Of a DNA stretch of 64,000 bases, positions 1 through 9,282 are shown piece by piece; position 1 is the first letter of the stretch, and each line of letters starts with the position of its first letter. Position numbers and translations under genes: made by a program. The notes under the pieces were generated by a model, which searched no databases, had not been told where the DNA came from, and saw nothing but the letters and a program-made list of their open reading frames with translations. Source of the stretch: Amycolatopsis solani (GTDB lineage: Bacteria > Actinomycetota > Actinomycetes > Mycobacteriales > Pseudonocardiaceae); the NCBI RefSeq assembly GCF_033441515.1, contig NZ_JAWQJT010000003.1:434001-498000 (forward strand). The letters run 5' to 3'.

Positions 1-704
1 GGCAGCCACGCGCAGGCGATGCCGGCGGCGCGGACGTCGGCGGTCGCGCACGCGGCGGCGAGGCAGTCCTCGATCCGGGCCAGGGACGGGCCGGGGCCGG
101 AGGGGAAGCGCGCGCCGGACAGCTGGGCGCCGTCGATGACGTCGACGTCGAGGTGGAGGTAGACGGGGACCGGGCCGAGCCGGCCGAGGGCGGCGGTGAT
201 CGCGGCGGGGTCGGCGGGCACGCGGTGGACGTCGCTGGCGGTCAGGGCGTCGCGTTCGGCGGGGTCGAGGTCGCGGGCGTCGGCGAGCACGACGCTGGTG
301 TCGGGGACGGGCCGCAGGCCGAGCGAGTCGTCGAACAGGCCGGGCGTGCGCCCGGTCAGCATCGCCAGTGCCATGCCCGCGAGGTAGCCGCTGGTCGAAA
401 TGGCGGGAGTGTTGAAATCGCCGTGGGCGTCCAGCCACAGCACGGCCACGTCCCGGTGGCGGCGCTGCAGCCCGGCCACCGTGGCCCGCGCGGTGGCGCA
501 GTCACCGGAGAGCACCAGGGGCCTGGCGGCCCGCGTCACCGCGTCGAGGGCGGCTTGGTGCAGCACGTTCATCCGGGCGGGGACCGGGCCGGCGGGCAGG
601 ACCGGGCGGACGACCTCGGTCGCGCCGAGGGGGATCGGGAAGGCCGGGATGGGCTCGTCGACGTGCCAGGGCGTGACGATCAGGTCCCACGTGCCGTCAG
701 CCAC
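1..704 (-). CDS. Arginase/agmatinase-family ureohydrolase, 3' end cut by window edge
   Basis: About 234 residues are present; the C-terminus lies beyond the left edge. The frame shows two ureohydrolase metal motifs, LDAHGDFNTP near residue 87 and LHLDVDVID near residue 180, so it probably hydrolyses a C-N bond in arginine, agmatine, formimidoylglutamate or a similar guanidino or amidino compound in the cytoplasm with two metal ions. The usual first metal ligand motif GGDH reads SGDC, a Cys in place of His, which argues against naming a substrate. The GTG start at 704 overlaps the stop of the upstream GntR regulator by 8 bp, so the two are co-transcribed and probably coupled. Family confident; substrate unknown. 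Confidence 0.8.
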   Translation of the reverse strand, partial: MADGTWDLIVTPWHVDEPIPAFPIPLGATEVVRPVLPAGPVPARMNVLHQAALDAVTRAARPLVLSGDCATARATVAGLQRRHRDVAVLWLDAHGDFNTPAISTSGYLAGMALAMLTGRTPGLFDDSLGLRPVPDTSVVLADARDLDPAERDALTASDVHRVPADPAAITAALGRLGPVPVYLHLDVDVIDGAQLSGARFPSGPGPSLARIEDCLAAACATADVRAAGIACAWL

Positions 705-1392
705 GATCTTCCTTCCGGTCGGCGAGCAAGCCGAGCAGCCGTTGCAGTTCGGCGGCACCGGCCCGCAGGTGTGCGGTGAGTTCCGCCCTGGCTTCTTCGG
801 GGCTGCCGTGCAGCGCGTCCAGGAGCCGGCGGTGGTCGTCTTCGGTGCGGCCGAGTTCACGGCGGGAGCGCTCGGCCAGCGCGAGGGCGAGGCGCTGTTC
901 CTGCTGGAGCTGCTCGTGGAAGCGGCGCAGCCGGGGACTGCCGGTGGCCTCGACCAGGGTGGCGTGGAAGAGCCGGTCGCCGTCGAGCGCGGCGGTGGTG
1001 TCGCCGTCCTCGAAGGCGCGTTCGATCCGGTCGGCCAAGCCGGCCAGGCGCTCGTAGATCACCGGGTCCCGGTGCCCGGTGAGGGCGTCGGCCGCGGCCA
1101 GTTCGACGGCGGCGCGTGCCGCGTAGATGTCGGCGACGTCCGGGCCGGTGATGTCCGCGACGACGATGCCGCGGTTCATCCGGTAGCGGACCAGGCTCTC
1201 GCTTTCGAGGGTCCGCGCGGCCTCGCGTAGGGTGCTGCGCGAGACGCCGAGCTCGGCGGCGAGGGCGGCCTCACGCAACGGCGTACCCGGCGGCAGCCGG
1301 CCGCTCAGGATGGCTTGCCGGAGGGCGTCGGCGGCCTGCTCGGTGGTGCTCTGACGCTGGATGCCCGCACCCAGGCCGGAAAGGGGGTTCAT
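697..1392 (-). CDS. GntR-family regulator, FCD (FadR/VanR) subfamily
   Basis: 231 residues. A GntR winged helix lies at about residues 15-75 (AADALRQAILSGRLPPGTPL, then ELGVSRSTLREAARTLE), followed by an all-helical FCD effector domain at about 90-220. The FCD metal-site residues are visible: Asp and His in DGDRLFHATL, His in TEDDHRRL and His in LTAHLRAG, the arrangement that binds a metal and usually a carboxylate effector. It is the first gene of a two-gene unit with the arginase-family enzyme, so it most likely senses that substrate or product and represses its own operon through the palindrome 18 bp upstream of its start. Confidence 0.9.
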   Translation of the reverse strand: MNPLSGLGAGIQRQSTTEQAADALRQAILSGRLPPGTPLREAALAAELGVSRSTLREAARTLESESLVRYRMNRGIVVADITGPDVADIYAARAAVELAAADALTGHRDPVIYERLAGLADRIERAFEDGDTTAALDGDRLFHATLVEATGSPRLRRFHEQLQQEQRLALALAERSRRELGRTEDDHRRLLDALHGSPEEARAELTAHLRAGAAELQRLLGLLADRKEDRG

Positions 1393-1409
1393 TGATTCCA
1401 GATTGCCAT

Positions 1410-1422
1410 ATTGTCCGACAAT
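1410..1422. promoter_or_regulatory. Candidate FCD/GntR operator
   Basis: Perfect 13-bp palindrome ATTGTCCGACAAT in the 54-bp gap upstream of the GntR start. It matches the TNGTNNNACNA pattern typical of FadR-type regulators. Autoregulation is inferred from position. Confidence 0.65.
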
Positions 1423-1446
1423 CCGGCAAGACCGTACCGCTGGTGG

Positions 1447-2175
1447 TCAGGGCTCGACGGACCGGCGCAGCACGCGGGACAACCCCAGGGCGGCCGTCCG
1501 GACCGCGGGGGCCAGGTGCGCCGGGCGGAACTGTTCGCGCGGGACCGCCACCGACAGCGCCGCGACCGCCTGCGCGCCGCTGAACACCGGGGCCGCGATG
1601 CAGCTCACCCCCGCCGCGGCCTCCTCCTCTTCGTACGCCATGCCGGACACCTGCGTTTGCTCCAGCGCCGTGCGCAGGCGGACCGGGTCGGTGATCGACG
1701 ACGGCGTCAGCCGCGGCAGCGGATCCGCCAAGATCGCGTCCGCCAGCGACGGTTCCGAGAACGCCAGCAGTGCCTTGCCGATCGCCGTGCAGGTGAGCGG
1801 GAGCCGGCCGCCGATGCGGGACGGGAGCGGGACCGCGTCGTGCCCGCGGATGCGGTCGAGGTACACGACGTCGCGGTCGTCGCGGATGCCGAAGTGGACG
1901 GTCTGGCGGGTGCTCTCGAACAGGTCCTGGAGGAACGGCAGCGCCGTCTCGCGCAGGTCCTGACGGCGGGGCACCAGCGACCCCAGCTCGAACAGCGTGC
2001 CGCCCAGGCGGTACCGCTCCCCCGCGCGCTCCAGCAGGCCGAGCCGGACGAGGTCGCCGACGAGGCGGAACGTCGTGGTCTTGGTCAGGCCCGCTCGCAC
2101 CGCCAGTTCCGTAAGACGGAACTCACCACCGTCCGGGCGGTACACGTCCAGGACAGCTGCCGCTTTGTCCAGCAT
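1447..2175 (-). CDS. IclR-family regulator beside the lower meta-cleavage operon
   Basis: 242 residues from the ATG at 2175, chosen because AAGGTGG lies 6 bp upstream; an in-frame GTG at 2202 has no ribosome binding site. An N-terminal helix-turn-helix (LTELAVRAGLTKTTTFRLVG, about residues 20-40) precedes the IclR effector domain, with the family pattern SRIGGRLPLTCTAIGKALLA near 120-140 and GVSCIAAPVF near 190. It is divergent from the hydratase-dehydrogenase-aldolase operon, the usual arrangement for IclR control of aromatic-acid degradation. The effector is not known. Confidence 0.88.
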   Translation of the reverse strand: MLDKAAAVLDVYRPDGGEFRLTELAVRAGLTKTTTFRLVGDLVRLGLLERAGERYRLGGTLFELGSLVPRRQDLRETALPFLQDLFESTRQTVHFGIRDDRDVVYLDRIRGHDAVPLPSRIGGRLPLTCTAIGKALLAFSEPSLADAILADPLPRLTPSSITDPVRLRTALEQTQVSGMAYEEEEAAAGVSCIAAPVFSGAQAVAALSVAVPREQFRPAHLAPAVRTAALGLSRVLRRSVEP

Positions 2176-2191
2176 GTTGCCACCTTGGCTG

Positions 2192-2206
2192 TTCCGTGTC
2201 ACGGGA
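2192..2206. promoter_or_regulatory. Candidate IclR operator
   Basis: TTCCGTG-T-CACGGGA is a 15-bp palindrome with one mismatch, lying between the divergent IclR gene and the catabolic operon and 6 bp before the putative -35 box. The role is inferred. Confidence 0.5.
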
Positions 2207-2212
2207 CAAACT

Positions 2213-2242
2213 TTGGCACACCGCCGGGCCGCGGCCTATACC
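2213..2242 (+). promoter_or_regulatory. Candidate promoter of the lower meta-cleavage operon
   Basis: TTGGCA at 2213-2218 and TATACC at 2237-2242 are separated by 18 bp, a good fit to a housekeeping actinomycete promoter. It would give a short leader before the GGAGG site at 2266-2270 and the ATG at 2277. Confidence 0.55.
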
Positions 2243-2276
2243 TGGCACGTCACGATCCCCGCTGCGGAGGTACCCG

Positions 2277-3068
2277 ATGAACGAAGCCGTCCCCAAGGCC
2301 GCCGAAGTGCTGGCAGTCGCGGCCGCCACCGCGACGCCGTGCCCGCCGATCCGCGACCTCTTCGCCGACGGCGACATCGACGCCGCGTACGAGGTGCAGC
2401 GCCTCACCACCGAGCGCGTCCTCGCGGCCGGGCACCGCCTGATCGGGCGCAAGATCGGCCTGACCTCACCGGCCGTGCAGCGGCAACTGGGCGTGGACCA
2501 GCCCGACTTCGGCGCGTTGTTCTCCGACATGGCCCTCGAGCACGGAGGCACCGTCCCCGCCGGCCGCCTGTTGCAGCCCAAGGTCGAAGCGGAAATCGCG
2601 CTGATCCTCGGCGCCGACCTGCCCGGCCCGGAGTGCTCGATCGCCGACGTCCGCGCGGCCACGGCGTTCCTCGCCCCCGCCTTGGAGATCGTCGACAGCC
2701 GGATCGCCGGCTGGGACATCACCATCGTCGACACGGTCGCCGACAACGCCTCCTCCGGCCTGTTCGTCCTCGGCGACACCCGCGAGACGCTCGACGGCGT
2801 CGAGCCCGTTGACGTCGAAATGCAGCTGCACCGCGGCACCGAACTCGTCTCCGAAGGCACCGGCCGCGCCTGCCTCGGCGACCCCCTCAACGCCGCCGCC
2901 TGGCTCGCCACCACCCTCGCCCGCCGCGGCGAGCCCCTGCGCGCCGGCGACGTCGTCCTCACCGGCGCGCTGGGCCCGATGGTCCCCGCCGCCCCCGGCG
3001 ACGTCTTCACCGCCCGGATCTCCGGCCTCGGCGACGTCACGATCAGCTTCGAAGGGAACGCCTCGTGA
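2277..3068 (+). CDS. mhpD: 2-oxopent-4-enoate (2-keto-4-pentenoate) hydratase
   Basis: 263 residues, normal for the MhpD/DmpE/XylJ family of the fumarylacetoacetate-hydrolase superfamily. It adds water to 2-hydroxypenta-2,4-dienoate, the product of meta-cleavage hydrolases, to give 4-hydroxy-2-oxovalerate, using a divalent metal. Family features include [12 protein letters not shown] near residue 60, [11 protein letters not shown] near 100 and the [12 protein letters not shown] segment near 160. The ATG at 2277 has GGAGG 6 bp upstream. Its stop overlaps the next gene's GTG start (GTGA), and it opens a three-gene operon that turns ring-cleavage fragments into pyruvate and acetyl-CoA. Confidence 0.93.
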   Translation: MNEAVPKAAEVLAVAAATATPCPPIRDLFADGDIDAAYEVQRLTTERVLAAGHRLIGRKIGLTSPAVQRQLGVDQPDFGALFSDMALEHGGTVPAGRLLQPKVEAEIALILGADLPGPECSIADVRAATAFLAPALEIVDSRIAGWDITIVDTVADNASSGLFVLGDTRETLDGVEPVDVEMQLHRGTELVSEGTGRACLGDPLNAAAWLATTLARRGEPLRAGDVVLTGALGPMVPAAPGDVFTARISGLGDVTISFEGNAS

Positions 3069-3997
3069 GCGCGAAAGTCGCCATCATCGGCTCGGGCAAC
3101 ATCGGCACCGACCTCATGATCAAGGTCCTGCGCCTGTCCGAGCACCTCGACATCGCGGCCATGGCCGGCATCGACCCGGACTCCGACGGTCTCGCCCGGG
3201 CCCGCCGCCTCAAGGTCGCCACCACGCACGAGGGCGTCGACGGGCTCGTGAAGCTCGACGAGTTCGCCGACGTCCAGTACGTCTTCGACGCCACCTCCGC
3301 CGGCGCGCACCGGCACCACGACGAGGTCCTGCGCGGCCTCGGCCGCACCGTCATCGACCTCACGCCGGCCGCGCTCGGGCCCTACGTCGTCCCGCCGGTC
3401 AACCTCGACGAGCACCTCGGCGCCCCCAACGTCAACATGGTCACCTGCGGCGGCCAGGCCACCATCCCGATCGTGGCCGCGGTCGGCGCGGTGACGCCGG
3501 TGCACTACGGCGAGATCATCGCCTCGATCTCGTCCCGTTCGGCGGGGCCGGGCACGCGAGCCAACATCGACGAGTTCACCGAAACCACCGCGGCCGCGAT
3601 CGAGAAGGTCGGCGGCGCCACCCGGGGCAAGGCGATCATCGTCCTCAACCCGGCCGAACCGCCGCTCATCATGCGCGACACCGTGCACTGCCTGGTGTCC
3701 GATGTGGACGCTCTGGGCACCGAGGCCATCACCGCGTCGATCGAGGAGATGGTCGGGCGGGTGCAGGCCTACGTCCCCGGCTACCGGCTCAAGCAGAAGG
3801 TCCAGTTCGAGACCGTCACGGCCGACGACCCCCTGAACCGGCTGGTCCCGTCCGGCGACGCGGTGAAGGTGTCGGTCTTCCTCGAAGTCGAAGGCGCCGC
3901 CCACTACCTGCCCGCCTACGCAGGGAACCTCGACATCATGACCTCGGCCGCGCTGCGGACCGCCGAACGCATGGCCACTCAGGAGGCAGTCCGATGA
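3065..3997 (+). CDS. mhpF: Acetaldehyde dehydrogenase (CoA-acylating)
   Basis: 310 residues. The N-terminal Rossmann motif [11 protein letters not shown] (residues 6-16) binds NAD, and the catalytic Cys lies in [13 protein letters not shown] near residue 125, as in DmpF, BphJ and MhpF. It oxidises acetaldehyde from the downstream aldolase to acetyl-CoA. These enzymes normally form a complex with the aldolase and channel the aldehyde, which fits the 4-bp overlaps on both sides (GTGA upstream, ATGA downstream). Confidence 0.95.
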   Translation: MSAKVAIIGSGNIGTDLMIKVLRLSEHLDIAAMAGIDPDSDGLARARRLKVATTHEGVDGLVKLDEFADVQYVFDATSAGAHRHHDEVLRGLGRTVIDLTPAALGPYVVPPVNLDEHLGAPNVNMVTCGGQATIPIVAAVGAVTPVHYGEIIASISSRSAGPGTRANIDEFTETTAAAIEKVGGATRGKAIIVLNPAEPPLIMRDTVHCLVSDVDALGTEAITASIEEMVGRVQAYVPGYRLKQKVQFETVTADDPLNRLVPSGDAVKVSVFLEVEGAAHYLPAYAGNLDIMTSAALRTAERMATQEAVR

Positions 3998-4995
3998 CCG
4001 ACCTGTACATCCAGGACGTGACCCTGCGGGACGGCATGCACGCCATCCGCCACCGCTACACCGTCGAGCAGGCGCGCGCGATCGCCGGCGCCCTCGACGC
4101 GGCCGGCGTCGCGGCGATCGAAATCGCCCACGGCGACGGGCTTTCCGGCTCCAGCATCAACTACGGCGTCGGCGCGCACACCGACTGGGAATGGATCGAA
4201 GCGGTCTGCGACGTCACCCGCACCGCCATCCCGACCACGTTGTTGCTGCCCGGGATCGGCACGCTGCACGACCTGCGCGAGGCCCACCGGCTCGGCGTCC
4301 GTTCGGTCCGGGTCGCGACGCACTGCACCGAGGCCGACATCTCCGCCCAGCACATCGGCGCCGCCCGCGAGCTGGGCATGGACGTCGCCGGGTTCCTGAT
4401 GATGTCGCACATGGCCGAGCCGGCCGAGCTCGCGAAGCAGGCCAAGCTGATGGAGTCCTACGGCGCCGCGTGCGTCTACGTGACCGACTCCGGCGGCCGC
4501 CTCACCATGGACGGCGTCCGGGACCGGGTCCGCGCGTACCGGGACGTCCTCGACGCGGAAACGCAGATCGGCATCCACGCCCACCACAACCTCGCGCTCG
4601 GCGTCGCCAACAGCGTGGTGGCGGTCGAGAACGGCGTGGTCCGGGTCGACGCTTCCCTCGCCGGGCAGGGCGCCGGGGCGGGCAACTGCCCCCTGGAGGC
4701 GTTCATCGCGGTGGCGGACCTGATGGGCTGGGACCACGGCTGCGAGCTGTTCCCGCTCATGGACGCGGCGGACGACCTGGTGCGCCCACTGCAGGACCGC
4801 GAGGTCCGGGTCGACCGCGAGACGCTGAGCCTCGGTTACGCGGGCGTCTACTCGAGCTTCCTGCGCCACGCGGAGGCGGCCGCAGTGCGGTACGGCTTGG
4901 ACACCCGGGCGATCCTCGTGGAGGTCGGCCGGCGCGGCATGGTCGGCGGCCAGGAGGACATGATCACCGACATCGCCCTCGACCTCGCCGGCTAG
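3994..4995 (+). CDS. mhpE: 4-hydroxy-2-oxovalerate aldolase
   Basis: 333 residues of the DRE-TIM metallolyase superfamily. The N-terminal metal motif [12 protein letters not shown] carries the conserved Asp, and [14 protein letters not shown] near residue 200 supplies the two His ligands; a C-terminal helical domain contacts the dehydrogenase. It splits 4-hydroxy-2-oxovalerate into pyruvate and acetaldehyde. The ATG overlaps the upstream stop. Its last 32 bp overlap the convergent LLM oxidoreductase gene, so no terminator fits between them. Confidence 0.95.
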   Translation: MTDLYIQDVTLRDGMHAIRHRYTVEQARAIAGALDAAGVAAIEIAHGDGLSGSSINYGVGAHTDWEWIEAVCDVTRTAIPTTLLLPGIGTLHDLREAHRLGVRSVRVATHCTEADISAQHIGAARELGMDVAGFLMMSHMAEPAELAKQAKLMESYGAACVYVTDSGGRLTMDGVRDRVRAYRDVLDAETQIGIHAHHNLALGVANSVVAVENGVVRVDASLAGQGAGAGNCPLEAFIAVADLMGWDHGCELFPLMDAADDLVRPLQDREVRVDRETLSLGYAGVYSSFLRHAEAAAVRYGLDTRAILVEVGRRGMVGGQEDMITDIALDLAG

Positions 4996-5968
4996 GACCG
5001 CAAGACCAGGCCGGCGAGTCGGCGGCCAGCTGCCGCGGCAGGTCGTAGGAACCGACGTGCTGCAGCAGCACCGCCGACACGCCGGCCTGGTCCAGTTCGA
5101 TCAGCCGCGCGGCGATCTCGTCCGCCGTGCCGTACAAGCAGAACCGCCGGGCGAACAGCTCGGCGGCGTCGTCGTCCACAAAGGACTCACATGCCCGGAC
5201 CGCGGCATCCCACGACTCCGCGTGCAGCAGGTCCGGGCGCAGCTCCGGCAGGCGCTCGGGCACCCGGACCCGGACGCCCGCCGCCTCGAGGAACGCCGCG
5301 CCGCCGTTGGCCGCGATGCTCAGGCACACCGGCTTCAGTTCCCGCGCGTCCCGCCGCACGGAGTCCGTGACGCGGCAGAACGCCGACACGGTGACCGGCA
5401 CGGAGCCGCCGGCCGCCACCTGCCGCATCGCGGCTTCGAGGGGCTCGGGAGCGACGCCCGAAAGCAGGATCGCGCCGTCCGCGATCTCGCCGGCCAGCCG
5501 CAGGTTCCGCGGCCCGCTCGCCGCCAGGTACAGCGGCACGGCGACCGGGTCGCGCAGCCGCGACCGCACGCCGCCGAAGTCGACTTCGTTTCCCGCCAGC
5601 AGGGACCGGATCACCTGGAGCCCGGACCGGAGTTCCGCCCGGGTCGACGGGGCGAGCCCGGCCGGGACGACCGAGCTGTTGCCCACGCCGACCCCGAGCA
5701 CGAACCGGCCGGGCGCGAGCTCGGCCACGGTCCGCGCCGCCCCGGCCAGCACCGACGGGTGCCGGGTCACGACGTTCGTCACCGCCGTGCCCAGCCTGAT
5801 CCGCGACGTCCCGGCGGCGGCCGCGGCCGCGGTGGCGAAGACGTCCCGCCACAGCAGCTGCGAGTCCGGGAACCACACGTCGTCGAAGCCCAGCCGCTCG
5901 ACCTCCTGGACGAAAGCCACCAGCTCGGGCAGCGGAACGCACGGCGGAACCCGGACCCCCAGCCTCAT
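4964..5968 (-). CDS. LLM-class (luciferase-like, probably F420- or FMN-dependent) oxidoreductase
   Basis: 334 residues from ATG 5968, which overlaps the MFS stop (ATGA). The sequence begins [20 protein letters not shown] and shows luciferase-like TIM-barrel features: [10 protein letters not shown] near 35, [16 protein letters not shown] near 60, [12 protein letters not shown] near 95 and [20 protein letters not shown] near 145-165. Such enzymes reduce or mono-oxygenate small molecules with F420 or FMN. It closes the hydrolase-MFS-LLM operon, so it may modify the imported substrate. The open frame continues upstream of 5968, but only as the complement of the transporter gene. Confidence 0.85.
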   Translation of the reverse strand: MRLGVRVPPCVPLPELVAFVQEVERLGFDDVWFPDSQLLWRDVFATAAAAAAGTSRIRLGTAVTNVVTRHPSVLAGAARTVAELAPGRFVLGVGVGNSSVVPAGLAPSTRAELRSGLQVIRSLLAGNEVDFGGVRSRLRDPVAVPLYLAASGPRNLRLAGEIADGAILLSGVAPEPLEAAMRQVAAGGSVPVTVSAFCRVTDSVRRDARELKPVCLSIAANGGAAFLEAAGVRVRVPERLPELRPDLLHAESWDAAVRACESFVDDDAAELFARRFCLYGTADEIAARLIELDQAGVSAVLLQHVGSYDLPRQLAADSPAWSCGPSRRGRGRCR

Positions 5969-7278
5969 GCCGCCGGCGCCCCGGACACCTCGCGCAGGAT
6001 GTCCGGCTGCTCGGACCGCGCTTCCCGCAGCAGCACCCCGCCGACCACGGTCACCGCCCACGCCGCCGCCATGTACGCGGCGACGGATACCCAGGTGCCG
6101 GTCGACTCGAGGAGGGACGCGCTGATGGCGGGAGCGAAGGCGTTGCCGAAGATCGTGCCGAGGGTGAAGCCGATCGCCATGCCGCTGAACCGCAGCGAAA
6201 CCGGGAACGCCTGCGAGAAGAAGACCGGGAACACCGCGTAGTTGCCGGCGTACGCCGCGAACAGCAGCGCGAAGCCGAGGAACATCAACCAGGGGTTTTT
6301 GGTGTTCAGCAAGGGGAACCAGGCGAACGGGAGCACGACCATCGCCGCGGCGGTGGCGACGAAGACCGTCTTCGGCCCGATCCGGTCGGCCAGCTTGCCG
6401 TACAGCGGTGCGCCGATCACGACCACGAACAGCCCGGGCAGGAGCACGTCGAGCATCGCCGACGTGCTCAGCCCCAGCTCGGTTTTGCCGTACGTCAGGA
6501 CGTACACCGAGCTCACGGTGATCGTGACGCCCGCGCCGAGCGTCGCCAGCGTCACCAGGAAGACCGTGCCGCCGCACTTGCGCAGGACGTCCACCAGCGG
6601 GAGCTTGTGCACCGCGCCGTCGCCCTTGACGTCCGCGAACTCCGGGCTCTCCCGCAGGCCGAGCCGGATCACCAGCCCGGCGACCACGAGCAGCACGCTC
6701 ACCAGGAACGGGATCCGCCAGCCCCAGGCCACCAGGTCGTCCTCGGGCAGCCGCGCCACCAGCAGGAACATCGCGTTGGCCAGGATGGTCCCGACCGCCG
6801 TGCCGGTGTTGAGGATCCCGCCGAAGAACCCGCGCCGGTGCTTTTCGGCGTGTTCGACGGTGAGCAGAGCGGCGCCGCTGGACTCACCACCGAGCGACAC
6901 GCCCTGCACGATCCGGAGCGCGACCAGCAGGATCGGCGCGGTGATGCCCAGCGTGCCGTACGACGGGAGCAACCCGATCGCGGTGGTCGCGATGCCCATC
7001 ATCAGCAGCGTGGTGACCAAAATGGACTTGCGGCCCATCCGGTCGCCGAGGTGCCCGAACAGCAGGGCGCCGAACGGGCGCGCGACGTAGCCGACCCCGA
7101 AGCTGGAGAGCGAGATGAGGGTGCCCACGACCGGATCGGCGGCGGGGAAGAAGATCTTGGGGAACAGCAGCGACGCCGCCAGGCCGTAGACGAAGAAGTC
7201 GTAGAATTCGACGGTGGTGCCGAACCACCCGGCCAACGCGGCCCTGGTCTGTTGCCGTTGTGGTGTACCAGTGGACAT
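5965..7278 (-). CDS. MFS transporter, metabolite:H+ symporter type
   Basis: 437 residues with about 12 membrane segments. The start WFGTTVEFYDFFVYGLAASLLFPK and the loop RPFGALLFGHLGDRMGRK are typical of the MHS branch (ShiA, KgtP, ProP), which imports carboxylates or zwitterions with protons. The ATG at 7278 has GGAGG 6 bp upstream. Lying between a hydrolase and an LLM oxidoreductase, and near ring-cleavage operons, it most likely brings in an aromatic or related acid; the substrate is inferred. Confidence 0.9.
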   Translation of the reverse strand: MSTGTPQRQQTRAALAGWFGTTVEFYDFFVYGLAASLLFPKIFFPAADPVVGTLISLSSFGVGYVARPFGALLFGHLGDRMGRKSILVTTLLMMGIATTAIGLLPSYGTLGITAPILLVALRIVQGVSLGGESSGAALLTVEHAEKHRRGFFGGILNTGTAVGTILANAMFLLVARLPEDDLVAWGWRIPFLVSVLLVVAGLVIRLGLRESPEFADVKGDGAVHKLPLVDVLRKCGGTVFLVTLATLGAGVTITVSSVYVLTYGKTELGLSTSAMLDVLLPGLFVVVIGAPLYGKLADRIGPKTVFVATAAAMVVLPFAWFPLLNTKNPWLMFLGFALLFAAYAGNYAVFPVFFSQAFPVSLRFSGMAIGFTLGTIFGNAFAPAISASLLESTGTWVSVAAYMAAAWAVTVVGGVLLREARSEQPDILREVSGAPAA

Positions 7279-7350
7279 AGCTGCCTCCGGAAGAGCCGGG
7301 TTGAGTTGCCGTACTTTTGTTCGGGGGGCCGACATCGGCAATGCGCGGGT

Positions 7351-8160
7351 TCAGTCAGCGGACCGGCAGAAGAAGGGCAGCACGACCGCCGCGACGTCGT
7401 TGGCCTTGTCCTCCATGAGCGCGACGGTGCCGCCGTCGATCACGGCCGAGTCCACGAGGGCAGCCGCGGTCAGGTGCTTTTCCAGCGGCTCCAGGGCCGG
7501 CAACGCGAACGGATCGTCGCCCGCGCCGAGGAGCAGAACGGGGGCACGCACCAGTCCGATCCGCCGTTCCATCTCGTACCGCGCGCACGCCAGGTGGCCT
7601 TCGCGCGGATCGACGCCGGGCGCCAGTGCGTCCCGGACGAACCGGTCGAGCAGGCCGGTCGCCGCCTCCGGGTAGTAGGGGCGCCGCTGCTCCCACCACG
7701 TCAGCAGGTGGCCGCCGCCGGGTTCGCGGGCGGCGTCGTCGACGCCGGGACCGTCCACATGCGACGCCCGGTAGTCCGCGTCGGCCCACGGCGTCGACGA
7801 CAGGACCACGGCCGTGATCCGGTCCGGTGCCGCCGCGGCCAGCTCGACCGCCACCACGCCGCCGGTGTGGTGGCCGACCACCGCCGTGCGGTCCACGCCG
7901 AGGGCGTCCAGTGCCGCGAGGACGCCACGGGCGTAGTCCTCGATGCGCTGGGGCGCGGGCAACGCCGTGCTGTTGCCGAACCCCGGCATGTCGAGGGCGA
8001 TCACCCGGTGCTCCCCGGCCAGCAACGGCTGGAGCTCGCGGAACTCGTCGAGTGATCGCGGGGTCTGGTGGAGCAGGAGCACGGCCGGGCCGCTCCCCTG
8101 CTCCGCGTAGTGCACCTGCCCGCCGGGCACCGTGGCGTAGCCGTACTCCACCGTCGTCAT
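7351..8160 (-). CDS. Alpha/beta-hydrolase-fold protein with His at the nucleophile elbow
   Basis: 269 residues. The fold is clear: oxyanion region VLLLHQTPRSLDEF near 28, strand LDMPGFGNS near 55, acid-loop region LLLGAGDDPFALP near 210. At the nucleophile elbow, where GxSxG is expected, it reads VVGHHTGGVVA, so His stands where the catalytic Ser should be. The usual late catalytic His is also not obvious (INDGGTV-like region, then LMEDKANDVAAVV). It may be a non-classical hydrolase, lyase or binding protein. It is the first gene of the hydrolase-MFS-LLM operon, divergent from an IclR gene. Confidence 0.8.
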   Translation of the reverse strand: MTTVEYGYATVPGGQVHYAEQGSGPAVLLLHQTPRSLDEFRELQPLLAGEHRVIALDMPGFGNSTALPAPQRIEDYARGVLAALDALGVDRTAVVGHHTGGVVAVELAAAAPDRITAVVLSSTPWADADYRASHVDGPGVDDAAREPGGGHLLTWWEQRRPYYPEAATGLLDRFVRDALAPGVDPREGHLACARYEMERRIGLVRAPVLLLGAGDDPFALPALEPLEKHLTAAALVDSAVIDGGTVALMEDKANDVAAVVLPFFCRSAD

Positions 8161-8212
8161 GCGGCTCCCTGAGGTCGGAAACGAGTTGCCCGGGAGTGTT
8201 CGCCTTCACGGG

Positions 8213-8243
8213 CGGTGAGCCCCTGCCCGCGGTCCGCCTACCG
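8213..8243. promoter_or_regulatory. Candidate operator of the shared IclR regulon (site 1)
   Basis: CGGTGAGC at 8213-8220 on the plus strand faces CGGTAGGCGGACC on the minus strand (8243 to 8231). Both resemble the half-site CGSTGAGCGGACC found upstream of three other transcription units here. The site lies between the hydrolase operon and the divergent IclR gene. A second palindrome, GTGATAATCAC at 8336-8346, overlaps a possible -10 box (GATAAT) of the IclR gene. Confidence 0.5.
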
Positions 8244-8373
8244 AACCGGGTCATCGAACCTTTTCACGGCGGTGGCCGCCGGAAACCCGGCTGTAACGGA
8301 CGGTGACGTCAGCTGGACTTGGATCTTTCCGCATGGTGATAATCACGGTTCGTTCCGAGCGCGAGGAGGTGCC

Positions 8374-9207
8374 GTGGAGACCGACGAAGACAGCCGGCCC
8401 AATTCGGTGCTCGGCAAGGCACAGCTGCTGCTCGGCGCCTTCGAATCCGGCGCCTACCAGCTGGGGCTCACCGATCTGAGCCGCCGGTCCGGGGTCCCGA
8501 AGGCGTCGGCCTACCGGCTGGCTCAGGAACTGGTCGAGTGGGGACTGCTGGAACGCCGCGGCGACTGCTACCAGCTGGGCCTGCGGGTGTTCGAACTCGG
8601 CCAGCGGGTGCCGGCGTCGGCGGTGCTGCGCGCGGTCGCCCGGCCCGCGCTGGCGGACCTGTTCGCGGCGACCCGCGCGACGATCCACCTGGCCGTGCTC
8701 GACGGCGTCCACGTGCTCTTCCTCGAGAAGGTCGCCGGCGAGGCCAACATCCACTCGCACTCCCGCATCGGCGGCCGGCTGCCCGCCCCGGCCACGGCGA
8801 CGGGCAAGGTGCTGCTGGCCACCTCCCCCGACGTCGACGAGCACCTCGCCCGGCTCGACGAAGCCGGGCTGACGCACCTGACGTCCCGGACGGTGTCCTC
8901 CGTGGACGATCTGCGCAAGCAGCTGACCGTGGTGCGGGCGAAGGGGTTCGCCCTGGAGATCGAGGAAACGATGCCCGGGGTCGGCAGCCTCGCGGTGCCG
9001 GTCACCGGCGCGGACGGCACGGTCCACGCGGCGGTGTCGACGACCGCGCCCGTCGCCCGCCTGGCGCCGAAGCGCCTGCTGCCGGAACTGCGCACGGCCG
9101 CGGCCGCCATCGCGCGAGCGCTCGACCGCGCCCTGCTCACGGCGTCCGAGGTACGCAACGAGCCGTTCACCGCCCTCCAGGCCCCACCGAAACGGGCCGC
9201 GGGCTGA
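8374..9207 (+). CDS. IclR-family regulator (paralogue of the one at 21755)
   Basis: 277 residues from GTG 8374, preceded by GAGGAGG four bases upstream; the longer open frame lacks a ribosome binding site. The winged helix (LTDLSRRSGVPKASAYRLAQ, near residues 30-50) is followed by the effector domain with SRIGGRLPAPATATGKVLLA near 135 and GVGSLAVPVTGADG near 210. It shares its opening NSVLGK and much of its sequence with the IclR protein at 21755, and both promoters carry the same half-sites, so they may act on one regulon. Confidence 0.9.
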   Translation: METDEDSRPNSVLGKAQLLLGAFESGAYQLGLTDLSRRSGVPKASAYRLAQELVEWGLLERRGDCYQLGLRVFELGQRVPASAVLRAVARPALADLFAATRATIHLAVLDGVHVLFLEKVAGEANIHSHSRIGGRLPAPATATGKVLLATSPDVDEHLARLDEAGLTHLTSRTVSSVDDLRKQLTVVRAKGFALEIEETMPGVGSLAVPVTGADGTVHAAVSTTAPVARLAPKRLLPELRTAAAAIARALDRALLTASEVRNEPFTALQAPPKRAAG

Positions 9208-9218
9208 CGGGTCTGCCG

Positions 9219-9276
9219 CGGCTGGTCGTGAGTGTTTAGGAGGGTTCTAACCGTCCTAAACACTCACGACCAGCCG
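9219..9276. repeat. 58-bp near-perfect palindrome, copy 1 of the GTGAGTGTT element
   Basis: Arms 9219-9246 and 9249-9276 pair at 27 of 28 positions around a 2-nt loop (CT). The core reads GTGAGTGTTTAGGAGGGTT and its complement. It is less GC-rich than its surroundings and lacks a T tract. Related copies lie at 13857 and 21622. It could act as a terminator after the IclR gene, or be a member of a dispersed repeat family. Confidence 0.85.
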
Positions 9277-9282
9277 ACCACC

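Noticed and set aside
2123..3904. A 593-codon minus-strand frame opposite the hydratase and dehydrogenase genes
   Set aside because: No recognisable domain; it is the complement of well-supported genes.
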